Shown: positions 16,483 through 25,359, counted from the stretch's first letter. The stretch is 44,609 bases of DNA from JACNKJ01 sp964440095 (GCA_964440095.1 CAYTPZ010000015.1:1-44609), one strand, 5' to 3'. Notes: generated from the letters alone by a model not told the origin. Numbers and translations are program-made.

Positions 16483-17762
16483 AAGTCTTCGCAGTACTCA
16501 TTCTTCTCCTCGCCACTTCCGCAGCTGCTCTCGACTGGCAGGATGCCAATTTGGAAGCTGGCGGGCGTTTCGTGGCGGCCGGCAGCGGTCAAGGAGGATG
16601 GGCGGCCTGCGCCTTGGCTTTTCCCGCTGGAGTGGCCACCATCGCCGACGATCCCTACACGGCTCAATTGGCCGCGCGGCTACTGGGCGAAATCAGCCTG
16701 GAGGGCAGCACTCTTCGCGAATCACTCGGCGAAATCGGTTGGGTAATGGATCAACGAGTGGGCCAAGACCTTTCCCTGATCCTGCTCAGCGGACCCAGCG
16801 AGGATATCTACAAGCTTCCAGAAATCATCCAGGGCTTGTTCCGTTACCGTACTCAATTCAATGAGGCCGACCTGAAGCGCGCCATCAACGCTTTGGAAAC
16901 TGATCAGCAGCGTTGGGAGCGAAGCGCTGAATTGGATCTTCGCAGTCAAATGGCCGCGTTGCTCTATGGGGATCATCCCTATGGAAGAGGGTCGGGCAAG
17001 CTCGCCCGGGGATCTGCCGATGCTACAAAGCTCGCCGCCTTTCTGAGCCAACGATACAGTCCGACGGTGGTTCAAGTGGTCGTAGCGGGTGACCTCGATG
17101 CGTCGGAGGAAATGCTACGCTGGTTGCCCATGCTCAATAGACTCTCCGGCCCAATTCCCCGTTTTCCAGTTTGGCCCGAGCCCCAGTGGGCTGCGGGGCA
17201 CATTCTCTCAGAGAAACATGCACCCATGGAATTGCTGCTGGCCCAGATGCCGGGCCTTCCTCCCAGCCATGAGAAGGCGCCATTGCTCGCCCTTTCGGGA
17301 GGACTCATTCAGTTGCTTTGCGAATCCGATATTCGTGACGCTCGTCTGGCCATGGTGGTGAGCGCCTGGTATCGATTCAATGCCATAGGACCTAGCCATC
17401 TCGAAGTCGCCATTCGAGGATTGGCACCGGGCGCGCGTGAAAGGGTCGAGGCGGTGCTCCGTCGCATTATCGATCGTGTCCGCCTGGGTGAATACTCCGA
17501 GTTTGCCGTGGTTAGTGCCAAGGATCGAATCGTCGAGAGAATGCTTGAGCATTCCTCGGGCGGGCAGGGGCCGGATTCATCAAAGCTCAGTGCTCTCTTG
17601 GCCTGGACCGAGGAGACCGCGAGACAGGAAATGTTGCTCCGCGATTTGCGTGGAGACTTCTCACGGCGAACCATGGCGATCAGGCCCGCGGAAATCGCCG
17701 AGTTCGCCGCGGAGTGGTTGAGGGACGAGACCATCCTGATCGGTATTCTGCCGGCGGACTAG
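16479..17762 (+). CDS. Secreted M16-peptidase-like protein lacking the zinc site
   Basis: The protein is 427 residues from a TTG start with GGAGG upstream, overlapping the fic stop by 4 bp. A signal peptide (about 1-17) is followed by a fold resembling the peptidase M16 non-catalytic subunit: early ARLLGE helix, a central RYSPTVVQVVVAGDLD segment matching the Y-x-P-x-x-x-x-x-x-x-GD motif, and a matching second half. The HxxEH zinc motif of active M16 enzymes is absent. Inactive M16 homologues usually pair with an active partner, but none is adjacent. It is probably periplasmic and structural or chaperone-like. Its function is unknown. Confidence 0.6.
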   Translation: MKVFAVLILLLATSAAALDWQDANLEAGGRFVAAGSGQGGWAACALAFPAGVATIADDPYTAQLAARLLGEISLEGSTLRESLGEIGWVMDQRVGQDLSLILLSGPSEDIYKLPEIIQGLFRYRTQFNEADLKRAINALETDQQRWERSAELDLRSQMAALLYGDHPYGRGSGKLARGSADATKLAAFLSQRYSPTVVQVVVAGDLDASEEMLRWLPMLNRLSGPIPRFPVWPEPQWAAGHILSEKHAPMELLLAQMPGLPPSHEKAPLLALSGGLIQLLCESDIRDARLAMVVSAWYRFNAIGPSHLEVAIRGLAPGARERVEAVLRRIIDRVRLGEYSEFAVVSAKDRIVERMLEHSSGGQGPDSSKLSALLAWTEETARQEMLLRDLRGDFSRRTMAIRPAEIAEFAAEWLRDETILIGILPAD

Positions 17763-17782
17763 TGTCTGTCAGGCATTTTTCA

Positions 17783-17810
17783 TTGCGCGCATTTTCCCTT
17801 CGGCTAGACT
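17783..17810 (+). promoter_or_regulatory. Sigma70-type promoter for the small lipoprotein gene
   Basis: TTGCGC (17783-17788), a 16-bp spacer and TAGACT (17805-17810). The start is expected near 17817, giving a 26-nt leader containing GAGGAGG before the ATG at 17843. The TAGACT -10 box recurs before nagZ. Confidence 0.6.
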
Positions 17811-17842
17811 GGCATTGAAGTCTTGCCTGAGGAGGATCCCCG

Positions 17843-18265
17843 ATGAAGCGCGCCTTGCAGATTGCTTTCCTGATCATCAGCACATTTTTCCTGTTCGCTT
17901 GCAGTTCCCATCTCAAGTCAATGGGTGTTCCCGACGACGATATCATCGCCGCTCGCGCCGACTATGACAGTGAGTGGAATGAAGCCATCGAGCTTCAGGA
18001 GATTCACAGGGGCATGAGTCCGGCCGATGTCTACTTCTCGTGGGGGCGTCCCGAGCATCGATTCAGGACCAGCGAACGCGAAAGGTGGATCTTCATGTTC
18101 GAGGGCGACGGCGACCAACCCGATCGTGTGGTGTGGCTCCACTTTGAAAACGGCAAGTTGAAAAAGTGGACCGTGGACCGAGGCTTCATGGAATTTGTCA
18201 ATCCATCGACCATCGATGAAGGCTTTGATACCGGGCGTCCCACGGGTCAGGAGACCGGAAAGTAG
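17843..18265 (+). CDS. Small lipoprotein, SmpA/BamE-like
   Basis: The protein is 140 residues. A lipoprotein signal with lipobox LFAC (Cys20) is followed by a short alpha/beta region. That region contains IHRGMSPADVYFSWGRPEH, the G-M-S-x-x-x-V-x-x-x-W-G-x-P motif seen in BamE/SmpA-type domains, and strand segments such as WIFMF and VVWLHFENGKLKKW. BamE helps outer-membrane protein assembly, but many unrelated lipoproteins share the fold, so the role is only suggested. It has its own promoter and a strong ribosome binding site. Confidence 0.65.
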   Translation: MKRALQIAFLIISTFFLFACSSHLKSMGVPDDDIIAARADYDSEWNEAIELQEIHRGMSPADVYFSWGRPEHRFRTSERERWIFMFEGDGDQPDRVVWLHFENGKLKKWTVDRGFMEFVNPSTIDEGFDTGRPTGQETGK

Positions 18266-18423
18266 CCTGGTTGAGGCTTTTCCGGTACCCGAGGTCCATT
18301 TAGTGGCGGTTTTTCGGGCTTTTCCAAAGATTTTGCTAGACAGTTTTTCGAACTTGTCATAACTACGGGTCAGGGGGCAATCCACCCCAAACCTACCCGA
18401 ACACCGGAAAGGCGGTGTGTTTC

Positions 18424-18705
18424 ATGACCAAGTCCGAGCTGATCAATGCCGTTTGGAGCCACAAGGAGCTGAGCTCCGAATTGACCAAGAAGGCGGTCTC
18501 CGAGATCGTCGATTGCACCTTCGACGTGATGGGGAAAACCATCAAGAAGGATAAGCGTTTCAGCTATCCTGGTTTCGGCACCTGGACCGTCCGCAAGCGC
18601 AAGGCCCGCACCGGCCGGAACCCTCAGACCGGCGAAACCATCAAGATCGCGGCCAGCAAGACCGTGGGTTTCAAGCCGTCGACCCAGCTCAAGGGCAAGC
18701 TCTAG
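18424..18705 (+). CDS. HU/IHF-family DNA-binding protein
   Basis: The protein is 93 residues, the standard size. It starts with MTKSELINAVW, and has the beta-arm segment FSYPGFGTWTVRKRKARTGRNPQTGE and the C-terminal VGFKPSTQLKGKL typical of HU-type nucleoid proteins. These dimers bend DNA with little sequence preference. The ATG at 18424 is chosen from family alignment; a GTG three codons earlier is possible and lies closer to the GGAAAGG ribosome binding site. A leader of about 150 nt lies upstream, with a possible -35 TTGCTA at 18333. An intrinsic terminator follows 24 bp after the stop. Confidence 0.93.
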   Translation: MTKSELINAVWSHKELSSELTKKAVSEIVDCTFDVMGKTIKKDKRFSYPGFGTWTVRKRKARTGRNPQTGETIKIAASKTVGFKPSTQLKGKL

Positions 18706-18729
18706 TACCCGCCCTAAGCCTCTGAAGGA

Positions 18730-18760
18730 GCCGTCCCACTTGGGGCGGCTTTCCTCATTT
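18730..18760 (+). terminator. Intrinsic terminator of the HU-type gene
   Basis: GCCGTCCC (18730-18737), loop ACTT, GGGGCGGC (18742-18749): an 8-bp GC-rich stem with one G-U pair, followed by TTTCCTCATTTT. Confidence 0.85.
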
Positions 18761-18881
18761 TCGGACACTCTCTCCATAAATTGACCCCTGGCGGGGGCGA
18801 CAAGCTTCCGAAGATGGAAGTAAGCCTGTCTGGATCCATTGAAATTAAAGCATTTAGGCACAATGCCCAGGGAACTTCCTT

Positions 18882-18898
18882 TTGGCACGCGCCTTGAT
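18882..18898 (+). promoter_or_regulatory. Sigma54-like (-24/-12) promoter
   Basis: TTGGCACG, four bases, then TTGAT matches the sigma54 consensus YTGGCACG-N4-TTGCW at every fixed position except the C of the -12 GC pair, with correct spacing. A start is expected near 18909. A short inverted repeat, CTTCC-N6-GGAAG (18805-18820), lies about 95 bp upstream. The -12 mismatch makes this a candidate only. Confidence 0.4.
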
Positions 18899-18908
18899 AT
18901 GGACATCA

Positions 18909-18974
18909 CAGAGAGAGACGCATTTCCCCCCTGGAATTCGAGCGGGTCACCCACCAACCCGCTCGTTTTTTTTT
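18909..18974 (+). ncRNA. Candidate short transcript ending in an intrinsic terminator
   Basis: No open frame lies between the HU-type terminator and nagZ, yet there is a sigma54-like promoter upstream and a strong terminator here. The terminator has a 9-bp stem (CGAGCGGGT 18939-18947 with ACCCGCTCG 18957-18965), a 9-nt loop and nine Ts (18966-18974). The resulting RNA would be about 65 nt. An alternative is that this is a second terminator for read-through from the HU-type gene. Confidence 0.35.
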
Positions 18975-18998
18975 GCTTCCGCTTTGCCGGGCTCCCGC

Positions 18999-19004
18999 TA
19001 GACT
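18999..19004 (+). promoter_or_regulatory. -10 element of the GH3 gene, leaderless arrangement
   Basis: TAGACT is followed by GCCCGC and then the ATG at 19011, a 6-nt gap. No ribosome binding site is present. The -35 match is weak (TTCCGC at 16-bp spacing). Confidence 0.45.
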
Positions 19005-19010
19005 GCCCGC

Positions 19011-20411
19011 ATGCCTGAAATCTCCCCAGAAGAATTTCGCCCGCCCTGGCTTCTCGGATTCGACGGACCCGAACCTCAGAACGATTTTCTGCGCCTGCTA
19101 GAGCGACATCCGCCGGCCGGCATTCTCTTTTTCCGAGACAATCTTCCCCGCCGCGCCGCCTCCATTGAGCCTCTCAAACGCAAGCTGGAGCAGGCCGCAG
19201 GGCGGCCCCTATCCGTTTTTCTGGATGAAGAGGGGGGATGGATACAGGTAAGCGGCAATCGCCCCGCCTGGCCCTCGCCACGCGCTCTGGCTCTGGCCGG
19301 CACCGATACCCTTGAGCGCATGCACAAGGCACTGGGGCGCTTGAGTTCATCTTTTGGGGTCACAGTGGTGATTGCACCCTTGGCCGATCTGGACGATGGC
19401 GCCCAAAACCCCGTGATCGGCACGCGCTCATTCGGGCCCGACCCCGAAGAAAGCTCCCGCGCGGTGCAGGCCTCCATGAACGGTCTCAAGGCCGGAGGCG
19501 TCTTGCCCGTGGTGAAGCATTTCCCAGGTCACGGAGACAGTACCGAGGACAGTCACATCACCCTTCCCCAGGTGCCCGAAGATCGGAGTGAAGCCCTTCG
19601 ACCTTTTTGGCGAGCCATTCGTTTGAGGGTACCGGGCGTTATGACGGCTCACTTGCGACTGGGGGATGACCCCAGGCCGGCCACCTACCGTGAGGACATT
19701 GTCCGCGGGGTCCTGCAGGATGAAATGGGCTACAAGGGTCTTGTCATGACCGATGCCCTCGAGATGAAGGGCGCCCGAACCCTGCCGCTGGAAGAGCAGG
19801 GCGTGGCGGCGCTCCGTGCGGGCCATCATCTGCTGACTTTGGCCCGCTGGCGGCCGGAGTTTGCCCCCATGCTCGATGGTGTGATCGAACACGGTGAAGA
19901 GCTCAAGGCTCACATCCGATTGGCCTGGCGGCGTTGGGATCGTTTTCTCGCGCAGCAGAGCAGACCGGCGGCAGAACACTTGGGCGCGGATGAGCTCGAA
20001 GAGCGCTTGGCGGCAATCAGACGCGGCGCACTTTTCCGTCCCCATGGCGGCGAGGCCACTGGCCTGGGCCTGGATCGCATCGCCATTGAATTCGGTCCCC
20101 TGGGCAGCTGGGATCAGGAAGATTACATGCGGGAGTTGGCGCGCTTCCCCATGCATAAACTGGATTCGGACACACGTCTCAAGACTGGCGAGGGCTATCT
20201 CTACATCGGGCGCAGGGCTCCTAGTGCGGCGCGCATTGAAGAGTTGCACGAACGTGCGACCATCGGCACCACGCCACCTATTCTAATGGCAGGTCCCTGG
20301 GGTTGGATGGGCCGTCGCCTGAATCGGCAACTTGCCACTCACGATACGAGCCCTCCTGGTGTATCCGAACTGGTTCGGATGGCCCGTATGGCCGACGGCA
20401 CCACGCCTTGA
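19011..20411 (+). CDS. nagZ: Glycoside hydrolase family 3, beta-N-acetylhexosaminidase-like (NagZ)
   Basis: The protein is 466 residues without a signal peptide, so probably cytoplasmic. The GH3 barrel has KHFPGHGDSTEDSH (about 169-182), which carries the His-Asp pair diagnostic for NagZ-type enzymes, and VMTDALEMKG (about 243-252), whose Asp is the expected nucleophile. NagZ removes N-acetylglucosamine from muropeptides in peptidoglycan recycling. A C-terminal extension of about 130 residues beyond the barrel shows no recognisable active-site feature. No muropeptide ligase or amidase gene is adjacent. Transcription may be leaderless. Confidence 0.85.
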   Translation: MPEISPEEFRPPWLLGFDGPEPQNDFLRLLERHPPAGILFFRDNLPRRAASIEPLKRKLEQAAGRPLSVFLDEEGGWIQVSGNRPAWPSPRALALAGTDTLERMHKALGRLSSSFGVTVVIAPLADLDDGAQNPVIGTRSFGPDPEESSRAVQASMNGLKAGGVLPVVKHFPGHGDSTEDSHITLPQVPEDRSEALRPFWRAIRLRVPGVMTAHLRLGDDPRPATYREDIVRGVLQDEMGYKGLVMTDALEMKGARTLPLEEQGVAALRAGHHLLTLARWRPEFAPMLDGVIEHGEELKAHIRLAWRRWDRFLAQQSRPAAEHLGADELEERLAAIRRGALFRPHGGEATGLGLDRIAIEFGPLGSWDQEDYMRELARFPMHKLDSDTRLKTGEGYLYIGRRAPSAARIEELHERATIGTTPPILMAGPWGWMGRRLNRQLATHDTSPPGVSELVRMARMADGTTP

Positions 20412-20466
20412 CAGAGCCGCTTCGATTCCTTTCACTCCCTGAGTCCCCAAACCGGTAGGTCTTCCA

Positions 20467-21774
20467 TTGAAGCGTCGTTTCGCCGCGATTCTATTTCTGA
20501 TACTGGCTGTGCTGTCCTCCGTGATCATCGTCTATGTTCTGCGAGGAGAGCAAAGTTCTCGTTCCGGCAAGTTCTATCCCTACAACCCGCAGGATATTGA
20601 GACGCTGGATATCGTGAGCCCCGAGCAGCGCTCCCGGTTGACATTTGAAGATGGGCAGTGGTCGCTGACTGCGCCGGTGCGAGATATCGCCGATCGCGAT
20701 CTCATGCTCAGACTCTTCGGTGTACTTCACACGGAAAAGTGGCCCAGTACGGCCGGCCTTCTCGCCGAATCGAATCTGAATGACTTGGGATTGGCCCGTC
20801 CCGATCTGGAGTTGTGGTTTCATCGCAAAGCTGAGGTGGACACCATTCGTTTTGGCCGACTGGATGCCTCCACCCAGAAGCTCTGGGCCAGCGCCAGTTG
20901 GACCGATTCCTTGCTGCAGGTACCCACCCTGCTTCGCACGCATTTCCTTCGCAATCGCTACGATCTAAGCGACAAGCGTCCCCTGTTCATCGAGCGGGCT
21001 CTGGACGTGAAATCCATGCAGGTGGAAAATGCATTCGGAGCCTATGTCCTGCGCCGAAATCCATTCGGATGGGAAATTCTCGCGGGAGATGTCTTCCCCG
21101 CCGATCAGATCAAGGTACTCGGAATGCTTAGCACCCTGTCCGGCGCAAACATCCTGGATTTCCTGGACGGCGAAGGCCCGCGTCCACTTGATCTTGCGGA
21201 TTCCTCTCCCCTGGCCACCCTGGAGCTTTATCTCGATGGCGAGACCGCGCCCGAGCGCTTGAATATAGGACGTCCCTTTCATCAGCTCTATCTGTCCAGC
21301 AATCCGCGGCGTGGAAGTCCCTTTCTTCTCGACTCTCTGGTCTGCGCACCACTTTTTTCGCCGCTTACGGCCTACCTTCCCGACAAGCTTTTCGAGGTCT
21401 TACCCGGACGCATCGAGTGGATCGCCATGGGGGAGCATCGCGTTGAGCATGCCCAAGGCGCGGAGCAGCTTTGGTTGGATGAGCATGGCGAGCGGATCGA
21501 ACTCAGGCGGGTATCGCAGATAATCGCTTTTCTCTCAGGAATTTCCACCGAGCGCGTGGAGGCTCTGAAGCCGCGACAAGATCAGCTGAGCGAGTGGGGG
21601 CTAGATACGCCGGAAACGGTGATTACCTTTGCTGAGCGTGGGCGGGAGCTGTGTTTGGAGATCGGCCCGCCTCGTGATGGGTGTCGATATTTCCGGCGAT
21701 TGGACTACCCGATCGTCTACAGTTTACCCCAAGAAGCTCTTGCGCTCCGATGGCCTGTCGCAGAGGTCCATTGA
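20467..21774 (+). CDS. DUF4340 domain protein, membrane-anchored
   Basis: The protein is 435 residues from a TTG start that begins directly with an N-terminal membrane segment (about 4-25). The remainder has two DUF4340-like repeats, with W-x-L-x-x-P / LGLARPDLELWF in the first and LSEWGLDTPETVITF near the end. Such proteins are often encoded next to gliding-type ABC transporter genes, but here the neighbours are nagZ (55 bp upstream) and nuo genes. The molecular role is unknown. The stop codon overlaps the -35 box of the nuo promoter. Confidence 0.65.
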   Translation: MKRRFAAILFLILAVLSSVIIVYVLRGEQSSRSGKFYPYNPQDIETLDIVSPEQRSRLTFEDGQWSLTAPVRDIADRDLMLRLFGVLHTEKWPSTAGLLAESNLNDLGLARPDLELWFHRKAEVDTIRFGRLDASTQKLWASASWTDSLLQVPTLLRTHFLRNRYDLSDKRPLFIERALDVKSMQVENAFGAYVLRRNPFGWEILAGDVFPADQIKVLGMLSTLSGANILDFLDGEGPRPLDLADSSPLATLELYLDGETAPERLNIGRPFHQLYLSSNPRRGSPFLLDSLVCAPLFSPLTAYLPDKLFEVLPGRIEWIAMGEHRVEHAQGAEQLWLDEHGERIELRRVSQIIAFLSGISTERVEALKPRQDQLSEWGLDTPETVITFAERGRELCLEIGPPRDGCRYFRRLDYPIVYSLPQEALALRWPVAEVH

Positions 21775-21799
21775 CCCAACACATCTATGGATTTATGCT
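21771..21799 (+). promoter_or_regulatory. Sigma70-type promoter of the nuoBD-nuoG-nuoI operon
   Basis: TTGACC (21771-21776), 17-bp spacer and TATGCT (21794-21799), with a start near 21806 and a leader of about 54 nt ending in a GGAGG site. Confidence 0.75.
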
Positions 21800-21859
21800 G
21801 CGGCCCTGCTTAATTTGAGTGCCCGGAGGGTCAATCCCTCGCCCCCTCCAGGAGGACGC

Positions 21860-23578
21860 ATGAGTCAGCCCAATCCCCAGAATCACGGCCTTAGCGTGGA
21901 CGTGCTTACCACGACCATGGACAAGGCCGTCAACTGGGCTCAGAAAAATTCACTCTGGCCCATGCCCATGGGCATCTCCTGCTGTGCCATCGAAATGATG
22001 TCCACCGTGGCCAGTCGTTACGACATGGCCCGCTTCGGCGCGGAAGCCATGCGCTTCTCGCCGCGGCAAAGCGACATGATGATCGTGGCGGGCACGCTCA
22101 CCAATAAGATGGCTCCGGTGGTCAGGCGCATCTACGATCAGATGCTCGAACCCAAGTATGTCATCGCCATGGGCACCTGTTTGTGTACCGGCGGCATGTT
22201 CGACAGCTACTCGGTGGTGCAGGGTCTCGACAAGATTTTGCCGGTGGACATCTATCTTCCCGGCTGCCCTCCGCGTCCGGAAGCATTGCTCGATGCCTTG
22301 CGCAAACTGCAGGCGGGTGTGGTGGATCGCCAAAGCCTGCGCGACGCTCCTCGCGAGCAGTTTGAACCCACCGTCGATGTGGGAGTGATCAAGACCACGC
22401 TGGAGCCCAGCCGCGAAGGCACGATGATTTTGAACATGGGACCTCAGCATCCGGCCACCCACGGCGTCTTCCGTATCGAACTCGAGATGGACGGCGAAAC
22501 GGTGGTGAAGGCCAAGCCGCATGTGGGCTACCTGCATCGCAGCTTCGAGAAAATCGCCGAGGAAAAAACCTACCACAACTATCTGCCCTACACCGACCGG
22601 CTCGATTACCTGAGCCCGCTTTCCAACAATGTGGCCTATGCCATGTCCGTGGAAAAATTGGTGGGGCTCGATATTCCACCGCGGGCCACGCGCATTCGCA
22701 CACTGGTTTCCGAATTGGCGCGCATCAGCGCGCACCTGGTGGCCATCGGCACCGGCGCGCTCGACCTGGGTGCCTCGACCATCTTCTTCTACACATTCCA
22801 AATGCGCGAGATGCTCTACGATCTCTTCGAAGAGCTCACGGGCACGCGCCTGACCACCAGCTACACGCGCATCGGAGGCGTGTCCCGCGACTTGCCCGGC
22901 GGGTGGCTCGGCAAGGTGAGCCACTTCCTCGATGAACTCGACCGGACCATGGACGACATCGAAGGATTGCTCAATCGCAACCGTATCTGGCTCGATCGCA
23001 ATGTGGGTGTGGGAGTGATTTCTCCCGAGATGGCGATGAGCTACGGACTCACCGGGCCCAACCTTCGCGCCTCGGGCATCGCCTTCGACAAGCGCAAGTC
23101 CGATCCCTATCTGGACTATGCCGACTTCGATTTCGAAATCGTTACCGGCAAGCACGGCGACTGCATGGACCGCTACCTGGTGCGCATGGCCGAAATTCGT
23201 CAGAGCACGAGCATCGCGCGGCAGGCCGTGGCGAGCATGCCCGACGGCCCGATCACCAGCGACAACCGCGACTTCGTTTTGCCCGAGAAGGAACTGGTCT
23301 ACAGTTCCATGGAAGAACTGATCCATCATTTCAAGCTTATCTCCGAAGGCATCACCCCACCCCTGGGCGAAATTTATTCGACCATCGAAGCACCCAAGGG
23401 AGAGCTGGGTTTCTACATCGTGAGCGACGGCGGCCCGCATCCTTATCGTCTGAAGATTCGCAGCCCAAGCTTCAACAATCTTTCGATCACTCGAAAAGTT
23501 CTGGAAGGCCAGATGATCGCCGATGTGGTGGCCATCGTGGCGAGCCTAGACCCTGTCATGGGAGAGTGCGACCGCTGA
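21860..23578 (+). CDS. nuoBD: NADH-quinone oxidoreductase subunits B and D fused (NuoBD), no NuoC domain
   Basis: The protein is 572 residues. Residues 1-165 are NuoB with the N2-cluster cysteines C41-C42 (GISCCAIEMM), C107 (GTCLC) and C136 (PGCPPRPE). After a linker of about 20 residues, NuoD begins at about 188 (MILNMGPQHPATHGVF) and continues to the conserved end DPVMGECDR. Together these form the quinone-reduction module of complex I. The fusion is direct: the 30-kDa NuoC domain that usually lies between B and D, and is often fused to D, is missing. The ATG at 21860 has GGAGG six bases upstream; a longer frame from 21629 overlaps the DUF4340 gene and lacks homology. The stop overlaps the nuoG start (TGATG). 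Confidence 0.93.
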   Translation: MSQPNPQNHGLSVDVLTTTMDKAVNWAQKNSLWPMPMGISCCAIEMMSTVASRYDMARFGAEAMRFSPRQSDMMIVAGTLTNKMAPVVRRIYDQMLEPKYVIAMGTCLCTGGMFDSYSVVQGLDKILPVDIYLPGCPPRPEALLDALRKLQAGVVDRQSLRDAPREQFEPTVDVGVIKTTLEPSREGTMILNMGPQHPATHGVFRIELEMDGETVVKAKPHVGYLHRSFEKIAEEKTYHNYLPYTDRLDYLSPLSNNVAYAMSVEKLVGLDIPPRATRIRTLVSELARISAHLVAIGTGALDLGASTIFFYTFQMREMLYDLFEELTGTRLTTSYTRIGGVSRDLPGGWLGKVSHFLDELDRTMDDIEGLLNRNRIWLDRNVGVGVISPEMAMSYGLTGPNLRASGIAFDKRKSDPYLDYADFDFEIVTGKHGDCMDRYLVRMAEIRQSTSIARQAVASMPDGPITSDNRDFVLPEKELVYSSMEELIHHFKLISEGITPPLGEIYSTIEAPKGELGFYIVSDGGPHPYRLKIRSPSFNNLSITRKVLEGQMIADVVAIVASLDPVMGECDR

Positions 23579-25359
23579 TGCCTGAGAAGATCCGCATGAA
23601 ATTCAACGGGCGTGAGGTGGAGGCCGAGGCCGGGACACCGCTCATAGACCTGTCGCAGGAACTCGGCGAGGAGATTCCGCACTTCTGTTATCACCCCGGT
23701 ATCGGCGTGGACGGCAATTGTCGCCTCTGCCTGGTCGAACTGGAAGGCGCGCCAAAGTTGGTGCCCGCCTGCACGCTCAAGGCCGGCGACGGCATGGAAG
23801 TGCGCTCCAATACGGAGAAGGTCGTGAAGGCGCGGCAGGGTGTGCTGGAGTTTTTGCTCATCAATCATCCGCTGGATTGTCCCATCTGCGACAAGGGTGG
23901 CGAGTGTCCGCTTCAGGACTACACACGTTTGCATGGGTCGGGACACAGCCGAATGGGCGACGACAAAAACCTGGGCAAGAAGCACCATAGCCTGGGCGAG
24001 CACATCATGTTCGACTCGGAGCGATGCGTCACCTGCACTCGCTGCGTGCGTTTCATGAGCGACGTGGCCGGCCGCGACGAACTCTTTGTTCGCCATCGCG
24101 GCGACCGAGCCATGATCAGCGTGTTCCAGGACGGATCGATCACCAGTGGATTCACCGGCAACCTGGCCGACATCTGTCCCGTGGGCGCGCTCACGAGCAA
24201 GGGTTTCCGTTTCGAAGCCAGGCCCTGGGAACTTAAAAAGGTCGAGACCGCCTGCGGCGAGTGTTCGCTGCATTGCGCCGCCTCAAGCTGGTGGAAGAAA
24301 AATGAAATCACGCGTCTGACCCCCGACATGGATCATGCAGTCAACGCTTGGTGGATTTGCGATCGCGGCCGTTACGGTTATCCCGAAGCCGACGGTGATA
24401 GCCAGAACCTGGTGCGCCGTCAAGGTGAAGGCGTTTCCGTCAGCGCGGCGGAGGCCAGGGCCCGTGCGGCCGAACTCATGGCTGCCGCCGGTTCCGGTGC
24501 GGCCATCTTGGCCGGCAGCCGCGCAACAAACGATGAGCTTGCGGCCATCGCGAATCTTCAGTCCCAATTGAATTCCAAGATCAGCCCCTTCGTTTCCCTT
24601 CCCGAACGTGCGTTCGTCGATGCGGTGAGCTCTGCGGGATTGGAACTGGAGGATCTCTCGGGTCTCGGCGCATTCGATCGAGCCGTGGTCTTGGGCGCAG
24701 ATCCAGAATTGAGTCATCCCATTTTCGGTTTGCGCCTGGCCGCGCCGGGTGGACCGTCCGTGACTTTAGTGCACCAGGGCGAGGCCGCAGCGCCGTCGGA
24801 TTTCACTCGCAAATGGGAGCGCGTGAATGAAGATCCCATGGCATGGGTTTCGGAAGACGCCAAGTCCGGAGATGAGTCCATGTTGGTGGCCGTGCACGGA
24901 GAGCTTCTGCGCAAAGGTGGCTTGGGCACGGAGCTTGTTGATCGACTCAAGGCGCGACCGGGGAAAACCCGCGTGATCGTCCTGCTGGAAGGTTTCAATC
25001 GTCGGGGACTCATGTCGCAGGGTGAAAAAGAATCTTCGGTCTTCGATGCCCTCGATGCCGGTGAAGTGGATACACTTCTAATCTTTGGCATGGATCCCGA
25101 AGTGGATCTGGCAGGTGTGGAGGATTGGGAGGAGAAACTGTCCAAGGCGGGCAGGATCATTCTACAGAGCCATAGAATGGAAGCCTTGGAATCTTCGGCT
25201 GAAGTGGTGCTGGAGCGCCGCCGGGCGGTGGACCTTGATGGAAAGATCACCAACACCTTCGGCCTTGATAGAGCTTTGAAAAGTTGGCAACCCCTGGCCG
25301 GCCTCAGGCAGCAGGATCTCGATTGGCTTTCGGCCATTCGCGAGGAGGTGGCCTCATGA
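23578..25359 (+). CDS. nuoG: NADH-quinone oxidoreductase subunit G (short form)
   Basis: The protein is 593 residues, against about 700-900 in many species. Ligands run in order: a 2Fe-2S ferredoxin domain (C37, C48, C51, C65); His-Cys3 motif HPLDCPICDKGGEC (H97, C101, C104, C110); a further 4Fe-4S set (C150, C153, C156, C200); and CGECSLHC (C226, C229, C233), which with a later Cys in ICDRGRYGY matches the optional N7 cluster. The remaining molybdopterin-oxidoreductase-like part is shortened and diverged. It transfers electrons from the NADH module to NuoI. It overlaps nuoBD by 1 bp and nuoI by 4 bp. NuoE and NuoF are not in the window. Confidence 0.92.
   Translation: MPEKIRMKFNGREVEAEAGTPLIDLSQELGEEIPHFCYHPGIGVDGNCRLCLVELEGAPKLVPACTLKAGDGMEVRSNTEKVVKARQGVLEFLLINHPLDCPICDKGGECPLQDYTRLHGSGHSRMGDDKNLGKKHHSLGEHIMFDSERCVTCTRCVRFMSDVAGRDELFVRHRGDRAMISVFQDGSITSGFTGNLADICPVGALTSKGFRFEARPWELKKVETACGECSLHCAASSWWKKNEITRLTPDMDHAVNAWWICDRGRYGYPEADGDSQNLVRRQGEGVSVSAAEARARAAELMAAAGSGAAILAGSRATNDELAAIANLQSQLNSKISPFVSLPERAFVDAVSSAGLELEDLSGLGAFDRAVVLGADPELSHPIFGLRLAAPGGPSVTLVHQGEAAAPSDFTRKWERVNEDPMAWVSEDAKSGDESMLVAVHGELLRKGGLGTELVDRLKARPGKTRVIVLLEGFNRRGLMSQGEKESSVFDALDAGEVDTLLIFGMDPEVDLAGVEDWEEKLSKAGRIILQSHRMEALESSAEVVLERRRAVDLDGKITNTFGLDRALKSWQPLAGLRQQDLDWLSAIREEVAS

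Noticed and set aside
17809..17828. TGGCATTGAAGTCTTGC as a sigma54 promoter
   Set aside because: Spacer is two bases too long; a good sigma70 promoter overlaps it.
21950..23440. 496-residue open frame on the minus strand
   Set aside because: Fully inside nuoBD on the opposite strand; composition (His/Ala/Val-rich) is that of an antisense shadow in GC-rich DNA, and the sense frame has clear conserved motifs.
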